64,000 nucleotides of DNA from Sycon ciliatum (Eukaryota > Porifera > Calcarea > Leucosolenida > Sycettidae): NCBI RefSeq assembly GCF_964019385.1, contig NC_088654.1, positions 19,336,543-19,400,542 on the forward strand, given 5' to 3'. Within the stretch, counting starts at the first letter, position 1. Every line of letters begins with the position of its first letter. The notes beneath the pieces are model-generated. The model saw only the letters and a list, made by a program, of their open reading frames with translations. It was not told where the DNA came from and did no database searches. Made by a program: the position numbers and the translations under genes. This document shows, piece after piece, positions 20,395-31,728 of this stretch.

Positions 20395-21668
20395 CGTCGA
20401 AGTTGAAGAATTAAAGAATACATGCAAAGAATTCAAGGAAAGAGTAGAGGTGCTTGAGCACCGCAACCGCAAACTGACATGCACTGTGGAGTCTCTTGGG
20501 AGATCCGATGCATCCCGAACGCACCCGTCACCTGTTGCAGGGCCCCAACTCGACCACACCGTACGGGAAATCGTCCTGGAAGAGCGCCGGCAACATGAAC
20601 TCCAAGATAATGATTGTGATCATCTCAGGACTTCCGGAGTCCGATGGGGAAAATCTCACCCAGCTTGTGAGCGGGCTGGTGCCCGAAGTGAACCCAATTG
20701 CCATCACCGTGAGACGAATCGGGAAGCCCTTGGAGAACAAACCCCGGCTGGTTCACGTTCGAACTGACCCAGGAACAAAAGCTAGGCTTCTGAAGCACCG
20801 TTTTGGGCTCAAACATGATACGCACAGTATCTACATAAATCATGATTTGACAAGGCAGCAGAAAGACACTAGACGTCTTGCCTTGCCTACCTTCAAGCAG
20901 ATTCGTGCCAAAGGTATAAGATGTACTCTCCCGCTTGACATAATTCTTGTCGAGGGAAAGCTGGTATCCCAGCAGGATATCCAGCGACTTTTGTCAGCTA
21001 ATTCTTCTGCATAGGACCTACGGGGATCTCCAAAAACCGCATTTAGAGCAATAACACTGTGCACTATTAACTGCTGCAGCCTTATAAGCAAGCAAGCGGA
21101 AATCATACAGTTAGTCAAGTCAGAATCGGTCGACATTATCTGCTTGACAGAAACATGGCTCAAGCCCAATAAACCAGATGCGGCTATTGCGATTCCAGGC
21201 TACACATTGCATCGTTTTGACCGCGCCAACACATCCCTGCCATGGTCCCAACTAGGTTGGGGTGGAGTGGCACAATTTGTCAAGGAACAATATAGCTGCA
21301 GTGTTCGACAACAGCCTGGGAATAACAGCTGTGAAATGCTATTTGTTGAGGTAAAGCTTCCTGGTAGACCTCTGTTCGTATCTGTTTGGTACAGACCTCC
21401 ATGACAACCAATTGCTGCAATTACGAATTTATTTAACGAGCTCTCTCATGTATTTAATGACCACAACTGTGTAATATTAGGTGATTTCAATGCAAGAAAT
21501 TGTGCATAGAAGGACTCTGACGTCACTGACAGTAGTGGTAGAGCACTGCAACTGGCATTTTGTGCAATATGAATTCACGGTTATTGTTGTGAACCCTCTA
21601 AGATTCTCTAAACTGTCAGGATCGTACGACCACACGGCACGAGGACAACTCTTTTCCTTTACACAGTA
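20395..21668 (+). pseudogene. LINE ORF1 and endonuclease fragment
   Basis: The + strand opens with a coiled-coil-like stretch (VEVEELKNTCKEFKERVEVL, about 20399-20470). An ORF1 RNA-binding region follows in another frame (20496-21014): MIVIISGLPESDGENLTQLV, TVRRIGKPLENKPRLVHV, YINHDLTRQQKDTRRL. Then an apurinic-type endonuclease region (about 21044-21520) contains ITLCTINCCSLISKQAEI, IICLTETWLKPN and VILGDFNARN, with an in-frame stop at 21402. It ends where a BEL/Pao LTR begins at 21669, so the RT part is missing. Frameshifts and stops make it dead. Confidence 0.8.
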
Positions 21669-22348
21669 TATTTCACTTCATCGAATAATTAACAATGAAC
21701 ACTTAGGGCATGTTCGATTGGTAAGGATCGGGATCAGGATCCAGATCTCAGATCCATCGGATCCTTCAGATTCAACTGAACACTTTATTTGGACCTTGAC
21801 TGTTGCCATGTTGACAATGGCGCTCACGAATCACCCCAAAAGGGTGAACGTCGTACTCATCGCCTCCGTCGTACAAAAAGTCAACAAGCTAGCTCTATGT
21901 CCATCCACGTGTGCGTATCACAGTGTGTACAAAAATGATTTTTACCCGCCATATACGCACAAAGGTCACATTTGGATCCGTTGGATCCGGTCAACCCTGC
22001 TCCCCGAGGTGGGTTGACCGGATCCAAATCCGAAGGATCCGGATCCAGATTCGACCAATCGAAAGGGTGCGAATCCAGTGGATCCGGTGGATCGGGATCC
22101 CGATCTTACCAAACGAACATGCCCTAATAACACCAGCTATTTATGGCATGCAAAAAACAGCGTACATGCAAAACATACGCATATAAAACTGGACATAACA
22201 GCGTATACAGCAAAAACGCACACAGCGCATATAGCGGATGCCATGCAGCAACATCAGCGGTACGGCGGAGTCGAAATACAACATTGCAACGAATACAATG
22301 CTATAAGCGCGAAGGCCTTTCCCAATTGAGAACTGGTGGTTTGCAACA
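21669..22348 (-). mobile_element. BEL/Pao LTR (3' side), interrupted by a MITE
   Basis: Positions 21669-21705 plus 22125-22348 together match the LTR copy at 27045-27301 almost base for base. Shared blocks include TATTTCACTTCATCGAATAA, AGCGTACATGCAAAACATAC and GAACTGGTGGTTTGCAAC. On the minus strand the LTR begins TGTTGCAAACC and is preceded by a purine-rich run (GGTGGGGAGAA), a likely polypurine tract just after pol. The orientation fits the minus-strand pol upstream. Confidence 0.85.
21706..22124. mobile_element. MITE inside the LTR, PIF/Harbinger- or hAT-like
   Basis: The left end GGGCATGTTCGATTGGTAAG and the right end, which reads GGGCATGTTCGTTTGGTAAG on the other strand, are inverted repeats continuing into GATC-rich subterminal repeats (GGATCCGGATC). 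The other LTR copy shows the uninterrupted site (CACTAATAACACC), so the 419-bp insertion is exact. The target duplication is TA or a mutated three-base TTA/TAA. Confidence 0.85.
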
Positions 22349-22396
22349 TTCTCCCCACCAAAGGGCTTCTCACCGCCGTACAACAATGCACACAAG

Positions 22397-24986
22397 TCAA
22401 AAACGATCCTGGGCTCTGACTACGCGCCCAGAACGCGTCATCTCCTGCTGCCGTGGTGGTGGTAACGGTACTGACGGTTCATACGCTGGCTGCTGAGGGA
22501 CGATAGCAGGTTGAGCGGTATCTGCAAGCGCAGGAGCCATGTCCTGTGACGATACTTCTAACGGCACTAACCTTTGGATCGGCCTCAACAGGGTACTGGT
22601 ACTCAACTTAACCTTGGCAACACGACGCTTACCATCTCGACCAGGGAATAACTCGATGATCCGTCCCAAACGCCAGAACTGTGTGCGCTTGGTATCATCG
22701 AGAACAAAGACAACATCACCCACAGCTAAAGGGCGCGACATGGTCTGTTGGTGTTTGTTCAGCTGACTTAGGTACTCCACCTCCCAACGATTCTTGACAT
22801 GCTCCAGTGTCCGACTGAGGTAACGCAATCTCGATGACATCTGCGCAGCGTCCAGGGTACCTGCTGGCTTCTCTGACGACATCCAGATGTTACCCGTCAT
22901 CATTGCAGGGGTTACTGGTGGCTCATCCAGGCTATCAGACACATAAGTTAGCGGACGACTATTCACCACTGCTTCAACCTCATACAAGAGGGTCTCAAGC
23001 TCCTGGACCTTCAGAAACGCTGTTCCCATTACCTTTTTCAAGGCACTCTTCACTGTACCAACCATTCGCTCATAGAAGCCTCCATGCCATGGTGCAGCTG
23101 GAGGATTGAGCATCCATGGCACACTCAGTTTGTCAGATGCCGCCTTGAACGTTGTAGCGTTGTCAGACCTGATCCGAGACGGCAAACTACGTCTCGCGAC
23201 AAACTTCCGAAATGCTATCAAGAATGACTCAGTACTTAAACTATCGACCACCTCCAAGTGAACTGCTCTGGTGGTGGCACACACAAACAATGCTATCCAT
23301 ACCTTCGGAGATGACTCACCACGGCGCACGTACAACGGACCAGCATAGTCGATGCCGGTAGTTGCGAATGGCCTCTCGTGAACAACTCGGTCTTCTGGCA
23401 GCGGCGGGCAGACTTCTGAGGCAGCCTTAGCCTTGTAGCGGCGGCATGTAACACATCGCTGCGTAATGTTGCGTAGCGCTCGTCGACCACCAATAATCCA
23501 GAATTTCTGACGGATGAACGACAAGACTCCTTCTACACCTTGGGGCATCCTTTCAACATGCATTTTTTCCAACAGCAACTCGGTCAGATGATGTTTGCCT
23601 AACAGGACTGGGTGCTTGGCTCCATACGCCAACTCGCTGTGCTGCAGTCGTCCCCCGGCTCTGAGCACTCCATGCTCATCCAGAAACGGTGCAAGCTGAT
23701 ACACCTTCGACCCAGGCTTCACTGGTTGACCTTGCTTGATCAGCTCAAGATCCTCAGTGAAACATGCGGCTTGAACGATGCGGTACAATACGTTGTCTGC
23801 TGCAAAATAGAGTTCAGCACGAGGCTCAGTGTGCTTCCACTGCAACATCCGAGTCACCATGCCCTGTGCCCTCGACCACTTACTGAATCGGAGCCACCAT
23901 TCCTTATCAGATTCTCGACTACAGGTGGTGGCTGACACTCGTACTTCTACACTGGACTCATCTGTAGCTGCGGTTGAGGATGCGGTGGGCCAGTCATTGG
24001 GCTCCGTGATCCAGGTTGGTCCGCCCCTCCAGAACGGACTACGGATCTGCTGTGCACTACTCCCATGCGACGGTAAATCTGCTGGGTTGTGAAGGCCCGG
24101 GCAATGGTTCCACACAATGCCGACCTTCTTCGATATCTCTTGGACTTGACTGACGCGGTTAGCCACAAATGTTTTCCATTTATAACGATGGATTACTGAT
24201 CCAATGAACGGTAGTGAGACTGTCAGTCCAGCCATAGACTTGCGTGACGGTCACACGCAGCTCCTTCACCACAAACTCAGCGTAGCGAGCCGCTAGCCAT
24301 ACTGCTTGTAACTCAAGGCGGGCTAACGTGGGCGGAGACACGGGTGCCACTTTGGCCTTGGCAAATACCAAGTGCGACTGTCCATTGACGACTGCATACA
24401 AACAACATCCCAACGCTTTCTCACTGGCATCCGCGAAGGCATGAAGCGCAATCGGCGTGTCAAGATTGCAGCAAATCCAACGTGGTATGTCAATGCTCAC
24501 CACTTCGGCCAACTCTCCCCACCATTGCGCACATGCGGCTGCGATGCCATCCGGCAACTTATCATCCCAGTCGCCTCCGACTTTCCAGGCTTGCTGTAGC
24601 AGTATCTTTCCCGGCACAACTGCCGGTGCTGCTAGACCTAGCGGATCAAACACTGACGCAACACACTTGAGGAGGGATCGCCGGGTCCAAACAGACGGCC
24701 TATCGGACTCGCCTAACGCTGCTATGCTGAGCAAGTCATCACTGGTTTTCCATTTCAGACCGAAGACTTTATCTCCGGCCTCTTGATCGCACGGGATTTC
24801 GTTGCCTCGCCACTTGCGTAACTCCATGCCAGCATCTGTAAGCACACGCACGCTGAACTCTTGCATCTCCTTGGCTTCCGAGGCATTTGAGACACTAGAG
24901 ACCAAATCGTCATCGTAGAAACTCGTGAGCAAGAGATCAATACGATCTCGCTCTTTGGGTGCAGACAACGCCCGTAGCTCCTTCAA
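22397..24986 (-). pseudogene. BEL/Pao retrotransposon pol (RT end, RNase H, integrase)
   Basis: Minus-strand pol in two overlapping frames (24986-24180 and 24235-22397) joined by one frameshift near 24185. In order: SFYDDDLVSS (RT catalytic box), SVFDPLGLAAPAVVPGKILL (Pao family block), LHAFADASEKALGCCLYAV and YGWTDSLTTVHWI (RNase H). Then NHCPGLHNPADLPSHG and the integrase: zinc-binding C-x2-C in QRCVTCRRYK, then core Asp/Asp/Glu in TTGIDYAGPL, IRSDNATTF and WHGGFYERMVGTVK. The C-terminal domain (VGDVVFVLDDTKRTQFWRLG) ends at 22397. The protease, gag and the N-terminal RT are missing. At 24987 the element abuts a plus-strand LINE fragment. Confidence 0.9.
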
Positions 24987-24988
24987 GT

Positions 24989-26070
24989 TCTAGGACCGAT
25001 CCTTTTCAGTATCTACACCCGCGAAGTTCCAACCATAGCTAACCAGTCTTCATCAGTTCAATTTGCCGATGACATTGCGCTGATCAGCAGCAGCACATCC
25101 CTGGACACGGTATCTGCTACGCTATCGGCCTCGGTTTCTGCATTTGCTGACTGGTTGCAGACCCGTGGTCTCATTTTGAATGCAGCCAAGAGCCACGTGA
25201 TCCCTGTATACCCCAACAGGAAGCCTCAGCAGCCCCAGCATACGATCAATGTAAACTGTCATGAAACGCCTATTCCTGTCGTTACTACGGCCAGGTATCT
25301 TGGAGTGCTCCTCGACTCGGATCTGTCATGGACGCCCCATGTTGATCGCTGCACCGCTCGACTGGCCCAGAGGATCGGAGCACTATGGAGGTTGCGTCGC
25401 TGCTTGACTCATCAGAGCCGAGTTCTCTACTTTAAAGCGATCATCATGTCTGACCTGATGTACGGATCCAATGCATTTTCCCCGCTTCTTACTGCCAACC
25501 AATTGGATCGGCTACATGTCATGCAGAATTGGGCGGCAAGGGCGGTTTTCGGACTCTCGCATCACACCTCCGCGCGTACCCTCCTGCTGCAATTGGACAC
25601 CTACAGAGTATCCGAGATATTCAGGCAGAAGTTCATCGTTCTGGTCTGGAGGTCTCGGAATGGGCACGCAAGTTCTGATCTGCAAGCCCTCCTAGTTCTT
25701 TCGTCAGCTGGCCCAACTAGGTTGCACTCCACCATGGGTCTGCGCCAACCGCCAATTTCCACCAGGTTCGGCAAGGGTTGCCTCGCGTTCAGGGGCGCCC
25801 AGCTGTGGAACACATTACCCAGCGATATACGTGCCATCTCCACGCTCCGCCAGTTCCGCGCCAGCATGATCCCGCACACACTTACTGGCCTTAGCACCTA
25901 GAGTACCAAACGTCCTGTTTGATGATCAGCTGGCTTAGTTTTTCTCCACCTCTATCCTAATTACATCAGTCCCCAATTTCATTTATTACTGCTTTCTATC
26001 TGCATTCGCCACCTTTTCATTGGGCAGATCTGCCCGTTTGGTTTGCGAATTCAAATAAACACAACAACAA
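24989..26070 (+). pseudogene. LINE reverse transcriptase 3' part with 3' tail (CR1/L2-like)
   Basis: The frame starts at the BEL junction with LGPILFSIYTREVPTIA, then VQFADDIALISSS (catalytic FADD). It continues through the thumb: TARYLGVLLDSDLSWTPHVD, IGALWRLRRCL, MSDLMYGSNAFSPLL, down to a stop at 25899-25901. The 3' UTR ends CGTTTGGTTTGCGAATTC, AAATAA and a CAA repeat (26040-26070). The protein is closely related to the 49440-51680 LINE in this window (LYGSNAFSSSL, ALWRSRRCL). It is 5'-truncated and carries no endonuclease. Confidence 0.88.
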
Positions 26071-26945
26071 CAACGAGTCTGTATTGCGAGATCAAATACC
26101 ACAGGACAGTGATCAGAGACAGGGGGAAGTGTGGTGAGGTTGTGGATGAGGAATGGTTGGTTACAGAGAACAAGGTCCAGGAGAGAAGAGCTCTGACCAG
26201 CGGCGGAGAAACGTGTTGGGCGGTCGCGTACAAGTTGTGTAAAACCAGTATCATCCAGCAGTTCGACACGGCATCTTCCAGCAGCAGTGTTCGGATCCTG
26301 CCTATACCATTCGTTGTGCCGGGCATTAGAGTCACCAAGGATGATAATGGAAGCCGTAGTGTCCGTAATGGAAGAGATGGACTCACGCAAGCCAGAGAGG
26401 AAGGTTGAATGATCCTGCCTTGGTGACCGATAACAGCAGAAAATATAGACATCTTTGTGGCCATTTTTAAGTTGAATGCATAGGATTTCAAGGTTGGTGT
26501 TGGCAGGCTCGAGGTCTGCTCGTCTGACGTAGGCGAGTCCTGGTCGGAGTAAGAAAGCAACACCACCGCCACGCAGAGCGACATGAGATGGGCGGTCTCT
26601 TCGCACTATTTCAAAAGCGGCAGTTGGCAATAACACAGAGTTAGGAATTTTCTGAGTTAGCCAGGTTTCGGTGATGCCTAATATGTCCATGTCTGAAGTA
26701 CCAAATATGTTATTAATTTCATCGGCCTTTGGGTGCCAGCTGCAAGCATTGGTTGTGGCTAGCCGCATATGATGGGAATGTTTGTTTGGTATGAAGGCTG
26801 AGGTATCGTATGGTGATGGGAGAGTGAAGGTAGGTGCATCTGGGTTCAGGTGCCCCGACACACTGTTAGATGATGGTGTCGATGTGGTCCTAGTGGGAAA
26901 AAAGATGGGTGCGTGTGGGTTCAACATCACAGTTTATGATTGCTT
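26071..26945 (-). pseudogene. LINE endonuclease domain fragment
   Basis: The minus-strand frame (26930 down to 26071 and beyond) carries an apurinic-type endonuclease: TNACSWHPKADEI, MDILGITETWL, VALRGGGVAFLLRPGLAYVR, VYIFCCYRSPRQDHSTF, IILGDSNARHNEWY, LDLVLCNQPF, VSDHCPVVFDLA. Catalytic Glu (ETW), Asp/Asn (GDSN) and the SDH motif are all present. It lies tail to head against the plus-strand LINE RT fragment at 26070. The two are in opposite orientation, so they are not one simple element. The RT is absent. Confidence 0.85.
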
Positions 26946-27044
26946 GGGGAGGGGTGGGTTCTTGAACTTCCATTCTCGTGCTGTTACATGCTCTGGCCAG
27001 AAATCGTTTTCCAGAACATTTCTTTCGTCATGCTCAGCAACTGG

Positions 27045-27301
27045 TATTTCACTTCATCGAATAATTAACAATGAACACTAATAACACCAGCTATTTATAG
27101 CATGCAAAAAACAGCGTACATGCAAAACATACGCATATAAAACTGGACATAACAGCGTATACAGCAAAAACGCACACAGCGCTTATAGCGTATGCCATGC
27201 AGCAACACCAGCGGTACGGCGGAGTCGAAATACAACATTGCAACGAATACAATGCTATAAGCGCGAAGGCCTTTCCCAATTGAGAACTGGTGGTTTGCAA
27301 C
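27045..27301 (-). mobile_element. BEL/Pao LTR, second copy, 257 bp
   Basis: Near identical to the LTR parts at 21669-21705 and 22125-22348. It lies on the 5' side of the minus-strand pol, as a 5' LTR should. The DNA between it and the remaining pol is LINE sequence, however. Its outer border reads GCAAC then TTTTATC, lacking the terminal TG seen in the other copy. I see no matching target duplication across 21668/27302. Confidence 0.85.
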
Positions 27302-28035
27302 TTTTATCAATAAGGATGGTACATGCCCCAAATTGCGCAGTGGTTGCACTCCTCTACTTGACATCTGGTTCGTGCACGAGAAGACAGCGAGTCGCATCAT
27401 GATTGCCATGGTAAAATTGGCGGAGAGAAAATATGAAAGATCTTTCTGCAAATTTCTTCGCGCAAAGACTTTTTAATAAAAATGCCCGAACGTTCGAATG
27501 TCATTTCAGCACATCATCAAGAACTAACTGTTCCGACCGTGACAGGGCGTTGCCAATGTTCTGCCAAGCTTTATTCCCCTGCGGTAAGGCAAAGACGTTT
27601 CATGTCCGGAGGACAAGATCAAGTTCAGCAACTTGATGTCATCTAAGACTGCAAATTTCCGAATTCTTCTGCATTCTACAGGACTTACTCCAGAGGGAGA
27701 CACGGGGGTGGAGGGGGACGTTGGGGAGCCTGCACTTCACTTGACATTGCAGAAAAAGGGAAGGAAAAATTCTTACCAAACACACCGAAAGTGAAAACGA
27801 AAGAATCAATAATCAACAAAGATGAAAACATTTCAAAAAGTCAAAACGTTTTCACACTTTCTGGGGCAGCTCGATCTCGGAGCTGCATACGAAATAGACA
27901 GGCCGGATTCGTAAAAACGAATCTTCTGAACGAGATGTCAACGAGGCTCTAACCCGGACCGGGTGTCAGCACTCGTTTCGTTCATGAAAAATGGGTCACT
28001 GAACCTCTCTATTACTGATTGCGGTTATCAAATTA
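27302..28035. other. Unannotated stretch
   Basis: No gene, ends or repeats recognised. It runs into the (ATT)n tract that starts the inverted Penelope arms. Confidence 0.4.
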
Positions 28036-28341
28036 TTATTATTACCATTACAAAAAATATATTATCTACACATGCATCTACGCAAGAGTCACCACCAGCC
28101 AATTAGGATATGTGTCAAAGTATTGAACGTTTTCGTTCCCTTCTTGTCAAAATACTACAGGGAATGGTGGAAATAAGCTAAAAGACTACCACTATAAGGA
28201 AAAGAGGTTCAGAGATACATTACTCCAATTATGTGTAGAAGTGACACGAAAAAATAGATGTGAAGAATCAAGAAAACAGCATGCAAATCCAATAAGTGAC
28301 AAAAACGTAGACACAAGAAAAAGAGAGAAATATCAAGGGAT

Positions 28342-29650
28342 CTATTTCGCACCTTCACGACGAACAGTGCCAAACAACTGCAAAGACAACACATTCTCCT
28401 TCTGAGCACAAAGCTCAGGGTCTAACTTACGTATGTACAAAGCTTCCAACACGGCAAGATATAGCAAAGACCTACCACGCGACAAAACAGAGGATACATC
28501 ATCGGAATACCACTCACGACAACTAGCACTGCCCGACAGGTGACACTTGATTGCCGAGGTACCGTTTCCCTGACCCGACGACTTGGCCGTTGCCACCTCC
28601 GATCCTGCCGCTTGCGAATCTCTCCCATTACGCCCTGCGTCCCTGCAATTCCGATTGCCTCGGTCGACATCAGTGTATAACGCCATGGCGCAAATGTCTA
28701 TTGTTTCTCGTAAAGGTACGTTGGTAAACAAGCTCACTACGTTATAGGAGCACATGTAACCATTTGATTGAAATTTCGAATCTGTAAGTTTTTCCACAAA
28801 CTCAAACGTGTCTTTAACGCAATGTGTGTTGAACAAGGCAAGAACCGGTTGCAACAAATTGCATAACCATTTCGAAACCTTGTATTGCGGAGATCCAGAC
28901 ATGCTTAAGATCGGGCGTAATGGAATATGTTTTTTATGAATTTTTGGGAGCCCATACATCCTACATGTAGGTCTTGTCGAGCCTGTGAGAGCTAGATGAT
29001 CATATTCATATTTGGTGATCTGATGCGTTCTAGAAAGAAAAAGCAGGTATATGTACTTACTCAGCTTGGTATCAATGTTTTCGGTATGGTCATACACATC
29101 GCAAGGCCCAAGTCTTCTGAATTCACTAATGTCATTGAGTATGACCAACATTTTCTCCCGGTAATTATCTGCAGACAAGATGACTGTTGCACGGCCTTTG
29201 TCCGGTCGAGAGATAACGATTAACTGGATTCTTTCGAAGCTCGTTGATCACTTTCATGTGTTCTCGTGATAGCGTGAATGATCGAGTGTCCGGGGGCGAT
29301 TGTGCGAACCGAAAGGCTTCAGCGGCCAGTGAAGCCCGACAAGAGCCCGCTGCTATATCCGACTTTGCCGGGATGCTAGATAGCTGTTGGTGAAGTAGTT
29401 CGAACTCGGCCAGGATATCAGTTTTCCTTAACCTCAGGGGAATGCCGAAGTCCATTCCACCTCACAAAACATCCTTTTGAAGTTGGATTAAGGTTATATC
29501 AGAGAGATTGATGATTGTTTCATAGTTGTCACTGCATGTTCCAAACCGGTTCGTCCTCAAAACTGTGTGTTTCTTTTCAAGTGTAGAACGCTGCCTACAA
29601 TCACATTCGGATAATAGCCAAGAGAACCTAATGAAGTCGAATGTATTGAG
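28342..29650 (-). pseudogene. Penelope-like RT fused to the GIY-YIG C-terminus by internal deletion
   Basis: Minus-strand order: IINLSDITLIQLQKDVL then a stop, GMDFGIPLRLRKTDILAEFE, VINELRKNP, IVISRPDKGRATVILSADNY (29178 region, one frameshift), CRMYGLPKIHKKHIPLRPIL, SYNVVSLFTNVPLRETIDIC. These are the N-terminal and RT1-RT3a-like blocks of Penelope RT. The catalytic YxDD part is absent. At about 28690 the frame jumps to DVDRGNRNCRDAGRNGRDSQ, then SAIKCHLSGS, LAVLEALYIRKLDPELCAQK and LQLFG, the nuclease C-terminus ending at 28342. This is an in-frame internal deletion of most of RT and of the first nuclease half. Confidence 0.88.
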
Positions 29651-29652
29651 AT

Positions 29653-30736
29653 GTGTTCGGCTTCTTTGGTTTTTTTGAAAATCGGTACGTAGGTAGAACC
29701 TTTCAGCACCTGGGCGCACGGATTCGTCAACATGTACCGTTGAATCTTGTCCCTGTAGCTGCACGTGGTTCTCGGCCTCGGCGTGGTCGTCCACCGAAGT
29801 GTCCAGTGCAGTCTGTGTCTGAGGTGGACTTGTCCAAGTCCGCTGTGAATACACTTGCGGACCCTTCCTCCTTTTTCGTCGGGCGCAGGGCTTGTTGTTG
29901 TTGTTTGTTTGTTTGTTTGTATTTATTTTGATTCGCAAGTTCAAACGGGCATAGAACCCAATAACATGAAAGCGAATATGAAAATCATAATGAGAATGAG
30001 AATTCAAATACTTTGATCTTCAACGTAGAGTCAGCGGTACATCAGAGGGAGATCGGGTACAACAGAAAGAGAACAGAAAAAATCAGATTTCGTTTGTCGA
30101 CATCTACAGGGCGCAGGTATAGGGGATTACCTGCGTGCGAAACTGCCGAGCGTGATGGATGGCTTGAGCCAACCCAAACAACAGTCAACAAGAAGAAGAG
30201 GCCGATACGGAAACCACCGAAACTGACATCTGGACAATCGAGCCTCGGACGAGTCACCAGAAGCCAATTGAGGAGACGAATTGATGAAGAATCAAAAGAA
30301 CCAATACTGGAAGTGACAACAACGGTTAATGTGAAGAAACGAAGTAGACCACGGAAGCAGGACAGACTGGACGTGGAGCAGCACACTGATGTCGACCGAG
30401 GCAATTAATAATAATAATAATCGGAATTGCAGGGACGCAGGGCGTAATGGGAGAGATTCGCAAGCGGCAGGATCGGAGGTGGCAACGGCCAAGTCGTCGG
30501 GTCAGGGAAACGGTACCTCGGCAATCAAGTGTCACCTGTCGGGCAGTGCTGGTTGTCGTGAGTGGTATTCCGATTATGTGTTTCTCTGTTTTGTCGCGTG
30601 GTAGGTCTTCGTTACATCTTGCCGTGTTGGAAGCTTTGTACATACGTAAGTTAGACCCTGAGCTTTGTGTTCAGAAGGAGAATGTGTTGTCTTTGCAGTT
30701 GTTTGGCACTGTTAGTCGTGAAGAAGGGAAATAGAT
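29653..30736 (+). pseudogene. Penelope-like GIY-YIG region, plus strand
   Basis: The + strand reads NRYVGRTFQHLGARIRQHVP, then RPRRGRPPK (AT-hook-like). A broken linker follows (KKKRPIRKPPKL, 30013-30408), carrying an (AAT)n tract at 30407-30420 just after VEQHTDVDRGN. Next come RNCRDAGRNGRDSQAAGS, the second nuclease half SAIKCHLSGSAGCREWYSD, then LAVLEALYIRKLDPELCVQK and LQLFG, to a stop at about 30734. Frameshifts occur near 29930 and 30570. A G/T-rich run (29890-29920) with a short LINE-like tail (29925-29960) interrupts it. Confidence 0.85.
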
Positions 30737-31136
30737 TGCTTGATCTCTTGATATTTCTCTCTTTTCTTATCACTACGTTTTTGTCACTTATTGGATTTGC
30801 ATGCTGTTTTCTTCATTCTTCACATCTATTTTCGTGTCACTTCTACACATATTTGGAGTGATGTATCTCTGAACCTCTTTTCCTTATAGTGGTAGTCTTT
30901 TAGCTGTTTTCCATCATTCCCCGTAGTATTATGACAAGAAGGGAACGAAAGCGTTCAATACTTTGACACATGTCCTAATTGGGTGGTGGTGACTCTTGCG
31001 TAGATGCATGCGTAGATAATACATTTTTTGTAATATTTTCTGCCTCCGTCCTACTTCGTACTTTCAAATAATAATAATAATAATAATACAAAGGATCAGA
31101 TGGGGAAGTGAAAATAATAATAATAATAATCTTCAC

Positions 31137-31535
31137 TACAGTCCATTCAGAAAAAAATGAACTTCTAGCTTTTGGCCTTAAATGGGTCAAACGTTGAGTT
31201 TTTTTAGAATTTTTTTCTGCAATCCCATATGGAATCCTCTTCCAATTATGTTTCTGAAGTTTTTTTGTCCAAAAAGCAAGCCATAGCAAGAATAGGATTT
31301 CGGCCAGGTTTTGCCCCAAAAGCACTGAATTGGAAAAAACCATCAAAATCCAGGCCGTTTGACCCCGCCTGCAACAGTGCATTCTGCGGTTCGAACCCCA
31401 GTTCAGGCACCCTTTTGGACCCTTTTTCAAATTTCAAAGTTCGCAGCACTGCACTGTGTACGATGAAATCACGAAAAATCGCCAAATACGGGAGCTCGCC
31501 AGAGCCAGGACCCATTTTTTTCTGAATGGACTGTA
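31137..31535. mobile_element. Mariner-like MITE, 399 bp
   Basis: TACAGTCCATTCAGAAAAAA and its exact complement at 31516-31535 bound the element, with TA at each edge. It interrupts the left arm of the 31125-32785 fold-back; the right arm shows the empty site (CACTAGTTTGAGG). This gives a clean insertion with a TA target duplication. Confidence 0.9.
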
Positions 31536-31693
31536 GTTTGAGGGATAAACTTTTCTAAGCACTCGCAGACTCCATTGCAGCCATTCACCCATTATAGGGT
31601 ACGTCACTTCAAACTCTGCAACTACGGTCTCTTCGCTGCATACGTTCACTTCACTTCCAAAAAAAACAAATAATATTAGATATAAATGGAATG

Positions 31694-31728
31694 TACCAAA
31701 TTTTCGGGCATGGCCCATCTTCAGGGTG
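31694..31728 (-). ncRNA. Hammerhead-like motif in the left arm
   Basis: Minus strand: CACC (stem I), CTGAAGA core, one unpaired T, GGGC-CAT-GCCC (stem II), GAAA core, AATT (two-pair stem III without loop), T (H17), GGTA. Stem I pairs three of four. A minimal, almost loop-free stem III is typical of hammerheads reported in Penelope-like elements, which may work better as dimers. The unpaired T before stem II is unusual. Confidence 0.5.

Larger units (their letters stand above)
28036..31080. mobile_element. Composite of two inverted Penelope-like elements
   Basis: The outer arms 28036-28700 (minus) and 30385-31080 (plus) are reverse complements of each other for about 670 bp. Both contain the GIY-YIG C-terminus, 3' UTR and an (ATT)n tract. 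The inner parts meet head to head near 29650: RT side on the minus strand, nuclease side on the plus strand. Penelope-like elements are known for partial tandem or inverted copies; this arrangement mimics a transposon with long inverted repeats. Confidence 0.85.

Noticed and set aside
25986-26930. Host endonuclease gene
   Set aside because: ITETWL, GDSNAR and SDH motifs are those of LINE endonucleases; it is truncated and surrounded by mobile DNA.
21660-27301. One intact BEL/Pao provirus-like element
   Set aside because: Gag, protease and most of RT are missing, LINE DNA occupies their place, pol has a frameshift and no target duplication is visible.
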